Notes under the pieces: generated by a model
Seen by the model: only the letters and a program-made list of their open reading frames with translations
The model's database searches: none
Told to the model about the DNA's origin: nothing
Assembly: GCA_937862735.1 (NCBI GenBank)
Contig: CALMDH010000329.1
Coordinates: 79,947-143,946, forward strand
DNA length: 64,000 nt
Source of the DNA: M0108 sp937862735
GTDB taxonomy: Bacteria; Pseudomonadota; Gammaproteobacteria; Chromatiales; Chromatiaceae
Reading direction: 5' to 3'
Program-made: the position numbers and the translations under genes
Part shown: positions 37,801 through 43,987 of the stretch, one piece after another
How positions within the stretch are numbered: the first letter of the stretch is position 1
Layout of the letters: each line of letters opens with the position of its first letter

Positions 37801-40637
37801 CCCTGCTCCCGCGCCGTCGCCAGCGCGGCCTGCAACCGGGCGGCGCGCTCGGCCACCTGCTGGCGACCGGCTGCCAGGTCTTTGTCACGCTCGATTCGCC
37901 AGCGCTGGGCGGTGGCGTCATCCGTGCGCGCGATGAGAGCGATCAGCCGCGCGGTGCGGCGGTGACAGCCGCGCTCGCGGGCGCGCGCATAAGCCGCGCC
38001 CCAGTCCGGCGCCTGGCCTGCGCTGTCGAGCAATTCGCGCTCATAGCGGACGACGTCGGGGCCGATCACCGGCGCCCAGTCCTCATCCAGGTGCAGACTG
38101 TCCAGCACCAGCAGCGGCTCGCCGAGCGCCTGCGCCCAGGGCAGGGCCGGCGGCAGGGGCACGGCGGGGTCGAGCAGCTGCTCGAGGTCGGCCAACGCGG
38201 CCCCCAGCGTCGCCAGGGCGGCGTGGAGCGGCAGGGAGGCCGCCTGCTCGCCCTGCTGGCGCACCTCCGCCCGGGCGCTGGCCAGGCCCGCGCGCAGCTC
38301 CGCATACCCCTGCTGGCGCCGCTGGGCCGCCTGCTCCGCCGGGTCCGCCTGCGCCAGCCGCCGCCGCCAGGTCACCCAGGGGGCGACCACCTCCAGGGCG
38401 TGGCGCACCTGGCGCGCCACGTCCGCCACCGCCGGGCCGACAATCGGATTGGTCTGGGCGGTGTCCCGGCGCTGGCGGTCGGCCTCGTCCAGCGCGGCCG
38501 CGACCGCTTTCTCCTCCCGCAAGCGCGCCACCGTCGCCTGCACCTCGTCCAGCAGCTCCTCGCGATCCGCCACGACCGCGTCCAGCAGGCGTCCCACCAG
38601 GCCGGTCGGTTTCAACCAGGCGTCCCACACCTTGGTGGCGGCGGCAAAGCGCAGCTTCCGGTAGCGGGCCCCCGCCCACCAGTCCTGCGCCGCCTGCCGG
38701 ATCTGCGCGCCGTCCAGATCCGCCGGCCGGGTGGCGGGCGCGGCCTTGAGCGTGGGCGCGTCCAGCGGCGCCCCCGCGGCGCTCGCCTGGCTCAGCGCCT
38801 GCCGCACGGCCTCCAGGCGGGGAATATCGAGATCCAGTCGTTGCAGCAGCGGCCAGGCGCCGGTGACCTGGGGGGCGATGAGGGCCGGGCGCAGCGTCGC
38901 CGCCAGGCAGACCAGGGTGAAGGCGCGCTGCCAGGGCCGGGGAGCCGTCTGATGGCGGGGGGCGGTCTGATCGAAGGTCTGATGCAGCTGCGCCAGGGCG
39001 GACTGGAGCGGCGCCACCACCTCATCCTGGGGCGTGCGCAGGAGGCGGGCGCACGCCAGGGCGCGCAGGGCGGGGGGGGCGAACGCCGGCACCAGGGACA
39101 GACCCCGCCGCTCCAGGGACATCGCCAGGCAATAGGCGAGCGCCAGGCGATCATCGCGTACCAGGGCCGTGACCCCCGCAAGGCCCACCGCCGGCGACAA
39201 GGGCGCGTCCGGGCGGCTCCCCGCCAGCAGCGCCGCCAGGCGCACATCCGGGGCGTCGACCTCCGGCACGGCGAACGGCCGGGGCGGGCCCCGCCGCGGC
39301 CGCGGGGCGGCGCCCGGGGTGTCCGGCGCGGGGGGGCCGGCGGCGGGGGCCGGCGCGGGCACGGGGGCGGGCAGGGTGTCCGTGCCCGCCCGCGCCCGCC
39401 GCCGTGGGGTCGGCGGCGTTTCCGATGCCGGGGGTTCTGGTGCCGGGGGTTCCGATGCCGGGGTTTCTGGTGCCGGGGGTTCCGGTGCCGGGGGTTCCGG
39501 CGGCGGTGGGTCCGCGGGACGCGCCGGGGGCGCGGCCTCGGCCGCCAAGCCCAGGGTCCGTGGCGGGAGACGCCAGGCCTTTGGCGCCCGCGGCGGACGC
39601 TGCAGGGTCGCGCAGCACGCCTCGCTGATGGTCACCAACGTCTGTAAGGTGCCCGCGTACCGCTCCAGAGCCGTGCGCCAGGCTTGGGCGCGCGCCAGCA
39701 TCTCGTCCGGTGAGGCATGGGGTCCGGACGCGGCGACATACGTCGGGGCGACCTCCTCCGCGTGGGCGCATAAGATCACCATGGCCTGCGTCAGGGCGAG
39801 GAACCAATGCTCCAGCTCGCCGGCGGACAAGGTCCGGCACCACAGCCCGGCCGGTGCCTGGCAGCGGGCCGCGAGCTCATCCGCCAGCGCCCGTACCTGC
39901 GGCGGCGCGTCGAGTCCGGGCAGCGGCGCTTGCTGGGACAACCAGCGGAGGCTGGTGTACAGCTGGGATATCAGCCCTTCGCTCAGGGTGCGCCGCCGCG
40001 TCGGACCGGGGTCATGCAGCGCTGCCAGACCCGCCACGGCCTCCTGGAGCGCCCGCAGCCGCGCTCCGTCGCTCTCGGCGTCCAGGCACGCGGCGGCGGC
40101 GGCTTGCACGACCGCCACTTGCTGGCGCCACGCCGCCGGGTTCGGCGGCGCCCGCCAGGTCGCGAACAGCCGCCGCGCGGTAGGCTCCCCGTCCTGGAGC
40201 GCCGCGGCCGTCACCGCCGGGTTGCTGCCGGCCCGGGGGACGGCGACGTGGTCGTCGTCCGCCCCGGGGGTCCCCGCCGCCTCCTGGGCGATAAACCGCA
40301 GGGGGGCGGCGACCACCTCGCGCCAGTGGGGCTTGCGCCGCGCAATCGCCCGCTCCATGACCTGGCGATAGATCGCCGCCTGCGCGGGAACCGACACCAG
40401 CGCCAGCAGCCGGGTGTAAAAGGTCCGCTCGTCCGGGAGCGGGTCGGGCCACAACGTGGGCGCCTGCTTGGCCAAGGCCCGGCCGATGATATGGCGATAC
40501 TGCTCGGAGTAGTGCAGATAATCCGCGAAGCGCGCGACGTCGGGGTCCTCGCCCAGCGGGATCTTCAAGACCCCGCTCGTCGCCGGCGGCGGGGGCGTGG
40601 CGTGCCCGTCAGGGCGGGGCACAAGTGCGGTGGTCAT
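34845..40637 (-). CDS. Giant STAND-like P-loop ATPase (1930 aa), candidate defence sensor
   Basis: The ATG at 40637 has a GGGGGAGAG site upstream; the frame extends to 40751 but that part has no start signal. Residues about 1-370 are alpha-helical and unfamiliar. A Pro/Glu/Ala-rich linker follows near residues 380-450. Residues about 640-1060 are rich in long charged helices. An alpha/beta block near 1110-1240 (YRLVCVAAAVPLDGLF, LIVLYFGRL, FVLLDEWLAVFL) leads into a STAND/AAA-type core: VELFYGRQQAM, Walker A YGGRQVGKTALL (K1291) and Walker B LLLLLDAAE (D1373, E1376). A winged-helix-like stretch follows. A second, degenerate P-loop block (LVTGCRLSGRDLL, then DLLLVDAALP) lies near residue 1670. 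STAND ATPases commonly sense phage or cell damage and activate an effector. No match to a named system is claimed. Confidence 0.78.
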   Translation of the reverse strand: MTTALVPRPDGHATPPPPATSGVLKIPLGEDPDVARFADYLHYSEQYRHIIGRALAKQAPTLWPDPLPDERTFYTRLLALVSVPAQAAIYRQVMERAIARRKPHWREVVAAPLRFIAQEAAGTPGADDDHVAVPRAGSNPAVTAAALQDGEPTARRLFATWRAPPNPAAWRQQVAVVQAAAAACLDAESDGARLRALQEAVAGLAALHDPGPTRRRTLSEGLISQLYTSLRWLSQQAPLPGLDAPPQVRALADELAARCQAPAGLWCRTLSAGELEHWFLALTQAMVILCAHAEEVAPTYVAASGPHASPDEMLARAQAWRTALERYAGTLQTLVTISEACCATLQRPPRAPKAWRLPPRTLGLAAEAAPPARPADPPPPEPPAPEPPAPETPASEPPAPEPPASETPPTPRRRARAGTDTLPAPVPAPAPAAGPPAPDTPGAAPRPRRGPPRPFAVPEVDAPDVRLAALLAGSRPDAPLSPAVGLAGVTALVRDDRLALAYCLAMSLERRGLSLVPAFAPPALRALACARLLRTPQDEVVAPLQSALAQLHQTFDQTAPRHQTAPRPWQRAFTLVCLAATLRPALIAPQVTGAWPLLQRLDLDIPRLEAVRQALSQASAAGAPLDAPTLKAAPATRPADLDGAQIRQAAQDWWAGARYRKLRFAAATKVWDAWLKPTGLVGRLLDAVVADREELLDEVQATVARLREEKAVAAALDEADRQRRDTAQTNPIVGPAVADVARQVRHALEVVAPWVTWRRRLAQADPAEQAAQRRQQGYAELRAGLASARAEVRQQGEQAASLPLHAALATLGAALADLEQLLDPAVPLPPALPWAQALGEPLLVLDSLHLDEDWAPVIGPDVVRYERELLDSAGQAPDWGAAYARARERGCHRRTARLIALIARTDDATAQRWRIERDKDLAAGRQQVAERAARLQAALATAREQGAGEDAALAELAARLTACRADPTDDLCLALEELEAVAQRLEQVRARQLAQARTTLTALPGVRRAATVQARIERLLAAGDLATAEEYAAHAEQGRPLPCAPPPAPTLGDFFPTFLDTVTAHGATARLTALPLPWGRTEDPLLTAWVLAKRQQRQPSLGAALTTLVAHLGFAAPAVRGPGAETDGPWRLTVAPLGDPAVCPLAAYGSRAQGVYRLVCVAAAVPLDGLFTQVQATVARAPAAEEAPLIVLYFGRLDTGKRREVARLARHHPPGFVLLDEWLAVFLAAQAPATRLAALFACTLPFMAAPPDVVGPGAVPVELFYGRQQAMAQLTDPQGPRLLYGGRQVGKTALLRELARRHHDPAQGQLVLWLDLDQAGLGRTRPPAALWAVIAAALPPGVVAPPVMAPTTAPPLGDWLEAAAARRLLLLLDAAEPFLAADAEQGAPVLGALLQAMDAHPRFKVVLCGRHPVRRLSREAAGALARLGPPLWLGPLLDDGEADAACQLVATPLRARGFTLDEDLINRVLAHTLYQPALLQEVLARLVRYLQDPRQKAYAAGGCPPYAITAADLDAVLNHPAWRLRRQDRLHGALEDDPRHRVLALLVASATAPAAPAPAVALAWLQREAPRCWPAGFAAPCGDLIPTLLEELVGMGVLHATGGGYALRSPTVRAVLGAPAGLAPELAAAVAHPPPAPDTAATYRRRLSADGPRSPLVAAQEAALLRPVSGVTLVTGCRLSGRDLLPAALQRAAGEPAAVRCYACADAAELAAWLANAPPTPPPAPGVHDLLLVDAALPWDAATLRRALALTARRAAASPTRRWVFVADPARLWSLGAPPARCEPLVLAPWPPAAVMHGWREAGLGRLDPPQVARLAARGGLYARPLATLAAAVGQDPVRWREVLAAWLAAPADAADVTDLMAVPPLWTVLTVLASYGEAASAADLRELEAGSDLATVARALACATQLGLVTPADAGQWRPGPGLARLLAV
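39421..39495. repeat. Five 15-bp tandem repeats (minisatellite) inside the STAND-like gene
   Basis: Units of the form TCYGRTGCCGGGGGT repeat five times. Read on the minus strand they encode the Pro/Glu/Ala/Thr linker (PPAPE, TPASE). In-frame slippage would change linker length by five residues per unit without disrupting the gene. Confidence 0.8.
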
Positions 40638-40768
40638 AGCGGCTCTCCCCCGTGTCAGCAGCTCAGGCGCGGGCGCGCGACCGCCCCCCGCCCTCGTCCC
40701 GGCGGCCGCGCCCGGGCGCGGTCCGGGTGTGGTCAGGCGCCGCGGGTCCACGCCCGGGCGCCGGGCGC

Positions 40769-41197
40769 TCAGATCCGCTCCATGTGATTGGCGACAAAGA
40801 AATGCCGATCCGCGCGCGCGGCTGGATCCAGACCGGCGGCTCGCATGTGTTCCTGCAGTTCCCGGGAAAAGCGCCCCTGGGTATAGGTGCAGCTGGGGTG
40901 ACCTTTTACCCGCCAGCGCGGCTCCCGCCGCCGTTCATACAACTTGCCTTTGCGTCGGGAGAGAAACCAGCCGCTCGGCAGCAGCGCTTCGAGAACGCCG
41001 ACGTAGTCGTAGGGACTTTGCCGAATCCGCGTCCGCAATTCGCCGATCAACGCCGCTTTGTGCTGATTCTGCAGTGCCACCAGCTGGCGTTGTTGCTCCA
41101 GCAGGCGTTGCTGACCCACTGCAATGCTGGCCTGTAGGCTGGCTTCCCCGCTCGTGACGTCGCCCGCCGCCGGCGACTGCTCACTCTCCGTCACCAT
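40769..41197 (-). CDS. Small basic protein with N-terminal coiled coil (unknown; weak H-NS-like layout)
   Basis: 142 residues from the ATG at 41197, preceded by TGGAGA. The N-terminal part (ASIAVGQQRLLEQQRQLVALQNQHKAAL, split here by a likely heptad helix) predicts a coiled coil. It is followed by a short linker and a basic C-terminal region (RRKGKLYERRREPRWRVKG, then YTQGRFSRELQEHM). The order, coiled coil then basic aromatic/glycine segment, recalls H-NS-type nucleoid proteins, but their usual GRGR-P-W core is missing. It lies 131 bases upstream of the STAND-like ATPase on the same strand and may be its regulator or third component. The function is not known. Confidence 0.7.
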   Translation of the reverse strand: MVTESEQSPAAGDVTSGEASLQASIAVGQQRLLEQQRQLVALQNQHKAALIGELRTRIRQSPYDYVGVLEALLPSGWFLSRRKGKLYERRREPRWRVKGHPSCTYTQGRFSRELQEHMRAAGLDPAARADRHFFVANHMERI

Positions 41198-41440
41198 CGC
41201 TGTCTCCAGATAGGCCGCGACGTGCGCGGCACTCAATGCAAAAAGAAGGCACCGCTTACCTGACGAAAAAGGCCACCTTCCGCCCTGGTAACGCGTGCCG
41301 AATTCCCAAAGGAACAGCGGCATACACGCCGGAATGCCGTGGCGAACATGCACCTGGAAGAAGGCTCATCACGACCGGAACCGCAGGTAATCAATGCCAC
41401 AATGCTACAGCGAATCTCGGCGCTAAAACAAGCGGTTACG

Positions 41441-41462
41441 TGGTCAGATATCGTCATGACCA
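41441..41462. promoter_or_regulatory. Candidate operator (inverted repeat TGGTCA / TGACCA)
   Basis: TGGTCA (41441-41446) and TGACCA (41457-41462) are exact reverse complements around a ten-base spacer that contains the palindrome GATATC. The two half sites are about one and a half helical turns apart. It lies about 245 bases upstream of the small basic gene. Confidence 0.4.
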
Positions 41463-41730
41463 ATTCTGACCCGCCGCCGGACACGCGGCCGTTTCCGCGC
41501 ACGGCGCCGGAGTGAATCTTCCGATAATACTTGACGTTATCCACGGAACGCGCGCGGAGTCCGGGGCTTGCCGCCCCCCGCAGACCACGGCCCTCCCTGA
41601 CTTGCATAATCAGCGGAAACGGGGGATTTTATGCGTTCAGTCCCGGTCCTTTTTCCACCGGGTAACGCAGGGAGAAAACCGTCCAGACCATGCTGTCGCC
41701 GGTGACGAAGCGCCAGGCGTTTTATGCCTA

Positions 41731-41765
41731 TTCCGGTCCGGAACTTGACCACGGCATGACCGTGG
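41731..41765. promoter_or_regulatory. Two adjacent perfect palindromes upstream of the PRTase-TRSP gene
   Basis: TTCCGG-T-CCGGAA (41731-41743) and CCACGG-CATGA-CCGTGG (41749-41765) are both perfect. The second ends 30 bases before the GTG start and overlaps a TTGACC box. This is a likely operator or promoter region for the PRTase-TRSP gene; the regulator is unknown. Confidence 0.45.
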
Positions 41766-41795
41766 CGCGCCCGCCCGTCCGCAGGAGAACGCCGC

Positions 41796-42983
41796 GTGTC
41801 TGAGGTGGTATTTGCCCTCCCGTCCGGACGGATCACCTGTGCGGTGACCGCGGAAACGCTGGCGCTGGGTAATCTGTTGGGCATCGCGCCCGCGGCGGAG
41901 CCGCCGCAACCCTACGCCTTCATTGCCAAGGTCACCGGTCGTCATTGGCCGACGCGCCCGCTCGTGATGCGCCACATCTTTATGCGCCTGTGCGCCAGCT
42001 TGCTGGCGCGGCCCGCGCACCAGGGACTGCCCGGCCCCGTCTGGGCCCTCGGGCTGGCCGAAGCCGGTGCGCTGCTCGCGGGGGGGGTGGCCAACACCCT
42101 GGCGCAGACCCAACACCGGGACGATCTGTATTTCCAGCACACCACCACGCGGCCGGCTGCTGACAAGCCGCTGCTGGACCTCGGCGCGCCCGGGGCGGCA
42201 CAGTACCTTCACCGCCCCCTGAGCCTGTTCGAGGAGCCGTTCTTTCACGCCCGGACCCTGGTGCTGGCGGACGAGCACCTGACCCCGGAGCACCCGCTCT
42301 GCCACCTGGCGGAGCGGCTCGGCGCGCTGCCCCTGGACGCCGAACGCATCATCCTGCTCAGCCTCACCAACTGGCTGGACCATGCCGCCCGCCAGGTCGT
42401 CACCCAACGGGTCCAGGACGCCTGGGGACGGCGGACGCGCCGCCCGCCCCAGCTCACCTGGTGCAGCCTGCTGGAGGGTACCGTGGCGTATCAGCCGCAC
42501 CCGGTCAGCGCGCCGCCGGCGCCCCCCGCCCCGTCGCCGGTCACGCCCCGGCCGGCGCCGCTGGCCGCGGATCATCTGGGCCGGCGCGGGCTGCAGCTGC
42601 CCCTGGCGCCCCCGCTGAATGCCCTGCGCCTGGTCGCCGGCGGACCCGGGCCCGCGGGGCAGGAACTGCCGGCGGTCGCCCTCATCGGCACCGGCGAGTA
42701 TGTCCTGCAGCCCTATCTCGCCGCCCTGCGCCTCGCGGACAAGGGTTATCCGGTCAATTTTCACTGTTCCAGCCGCACCGTCCTCCTCCCGGGCGGCGAC
42801 ATTGCCGCGGTGCAGGCCATGCCCGATCCCTATCTGTCGGGGCAGCCCCATTACCTGTATAACCCGCCCGATCCCCGCGTCTACCAGACCGTGGCGCTCT
42901 ACGAGACGCCCGAAGCGGCGAGTCAGCCCCACGCCGGCATGACCGCCACCACCTTGCGTGACGACCTCGGGCGTTGGGGCTGA
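41796..42983 (+). CDS. Phosphoribosyltransferase-like / TRSP domain fusion protein
   Basis: 395 residues; GTG start with AGGAGA seven bases upstream. Residues about 80-165 resemble the PRTase_2 domain of Ter-associated biosynthetic clusters: ALGLAEAGALLAGGVANTL, then YFQHTTTR, then FEEPFFHAR and VLADEHLTPEH. In the usual family the last motif is a VDDE-TTG-T PRPP loop; here the D-E is kept but the TG-T is replaced, so PRPP binding may be altered. After a Pro/Ala linker (residues 237-255), residues about 290-375 match the TRSP domain: GTGEYVLQPYLAALRLADKG, then FHCSSRTVL in place of the TTRSP signature, and YLYNPPD. Such fusions are thought to act on nucleotide-type metabolites in stress responses. 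No Ter, HAD or ATP-grasp genes lie nearby. The family call rests on remembered motifs. Confidence 0.65.
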   Translation: MSEVVFALPSGRITCAVTAETLALGNLLGIAPAAEPPQPYAFIAKVTGRHWPTRPLVMRHIFMRLCASLLARPAHQGLPGPVWALGLAEAGALLAGGVANTLAQTQHRDDLYFQHTTTRPAADKPLLDLGAPGAAQYLHRPLSLFEEPFFHARTLVLADEHLTPEHPLCHLAERLGALPLDAERIILLSLTNWLDHAARQVVTQRVQDAWGRRTRRPPQLTWCSLLEGTVAYQPHPVSAPPAPPAPSPVTPRPAPLAADHLGRRGLQLPLAPPLNALRLVAGGPGPAGQELPAVALIGTGEYVLQPYLAALRLADKGYPVNFHCSSRTVLLPGGDIAAVQAMPDPYLSGQPHYLYNPPDPRVYQTVALYETPEAASQPHAGMTATTLRDDLGRWG

Positions 42984-43576
42984 GGGCCGGCCCGCGCCCC
43001 CGCCACGCGGCCCTACCTCACGCCCCTGCGGGGTGCTATAGTTTTGGTCGATCCGGGCGCGCCCCGCGGCCGCGGGCCGTGACCGGATCTCGGAGCGAGC
43101 TGAACTCCGCCTCAACACCCAGCGCCCGGGCCGGCCTCCGCCGCCAGCCCGCCGGGTTCCCGGCCCGCGCGCCGCCGCGCGCATCCCCGGCCACGGACCC
43201 GGGTGCCGCCAAGGCGGCGCCACGCACCCGCCGCCGCGCCCGCTTGCCGTCCATCCCCCGTTCCCGGGCCCGTCCGGCGCTCCCCCCCCCTCGGGAGCCG
43301 GTTCACCCGTGCGCCCCCCTTTTCCGCGATCCTCGATCGCCTGGTAGCTGACCAGTCCCCAAACAGCGATCGCCGCTCCCCTGGAGCCGGTTCTGTGGCC
43401 GACGCCCTGTCGTCTCGCCCCGCGTCCCAAACGGTCCTCGCGGCCGTTCCTGCCCATCACTCATGAGAATTACGCCTCGGTCCTCCGACGCGTAAGCCTG
43501 GCTCATGGGTCGCTCACCATCCCGGGTTACAGGCGCCCCTGTCCGCTCCGCCCCCGGCGGAGCAGAGGAGTTCACC
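42984..43576. other. 593-base non-coding stretch before a small unknown gene
   Basis: No coding region is supported. It begins with a CCCC-TGC-GGGG hairpin (about 43022-43032) followed by TATAGT, a possible -10 box without an obvious -35 box. The middle is very GC-rich and featureless. It ends with a strong hairpin next to the ribosome-binding site of the next gene. Confidence 0.5.
43545..43563 (+). promoter_or_regulatory. Perfect hairpin abutting a ribosome-binding site
   Basis: GCTCCGCC (43545-43552) and GGCGGAGC (43556-43563) pair perfectly around CCC. The AGAGGAG ribosome-binding site starts at the next base and the ATG is at 43577. This may be a translational control element or an mRNA stabiliser. 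Confidence 0.5.
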
Positions 43577-43885
43577 ATGCAAACCATCGTCGCACTGGCG
43601 ATCAACCCCGAGCGTTATCGGGAAAACGAAGGTCTCTGCGTCCTCGCCGAGACCGTCACCATTGACGGCCTGGAACTGGCCCTGCACGAAAGCGTCGATG
43701 ACGACGCCGACGACTACACCGTCAGTGACCCGGTCACCGGAGCCAGGTTGGCACAGGGACAGACGCCCACGGACGCCATCGCCAACGCCAAGGTCGCCTT
43801 GGCCCAGGCGGAGGCGTACTACCAGATGGGCAGCCGACCCGCGCTGCTGTGGCGCCTGCGCGAAGCCTTCCGCTTCGCCCACTAG
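43577..43885 (+). CDS. Small acidic protein of unknown function
   Basis: 102 residues; ATG with AGAGGAG six bases upstream, which excludes the longer frame from 43505. It is acidic in the middle (HESVDDDADDYTVSDPVTGARLAQG) with a helical C-terminus (ANAKVALAQAEAYYQMG). No recognised domain, no signal peptide and no cysteine pattern. It is followed 102 bases later by dinG on the same strand and could share its transcript. A good ribosome-binding site, a preceding structured leader and normal codon use support a real gene. Confidence 0.65.
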   Translation: MQTIVALAINPERYRENEGLCVLAETVTIDGLELALHESVDDDADDYTVSDPVTGARLAQGQTPTDAIANAKVALAQAEAYYQMGSRPALLWRLREAFRFAH

Positions 43886-43987
43886 GCGCGCACCCGACCG
43901 GCGCCGGTCAGGAACATGACCGGCGACGTGCACAGCCCCGGAGTCCGGCGGGAGGTGCCTGGACACGGGGACAGTGGAGGTCTCGTG

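Larger units (their letters stand above)
41198..41795. other. Divergent regulatory region between the STAND/HEPN operon and the PRTase-TRSP gene
   Basis: No coding region is supported in these 598 bases, which are less GC-rich than the neighbours. They contain several palindromes (listed separately) and a single DnaA-box-like TTATCCACG at about 41536. Promoters for both flanking genes must lie here, but no pair of boxes stands out. Confidence 0.6.

Noticed and set aside
36729..39647. Plus-strand open frame of 972 codons opposite the STAND-like gene
   Set aside because: Arg/Gln/Gly-rich shadow; the minus strand has Walker motifs and a good ribosome-binding site.
41536..41544. Origin of replication at a DnaA-box-like TTATCCACG
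   Set aside because: Only one near-match is present, with no cluster, no AT-rich unwinding region and no initiator gene beside it.
41637..43460. Minus-strand open frame of 607 codons opposite the PRTase-TRSP gene
   Set aside because: The plus strand has the domain motifs and an AGGAGA site; the minus-strand product is Gly/Arg/Gln-rich with no motif.
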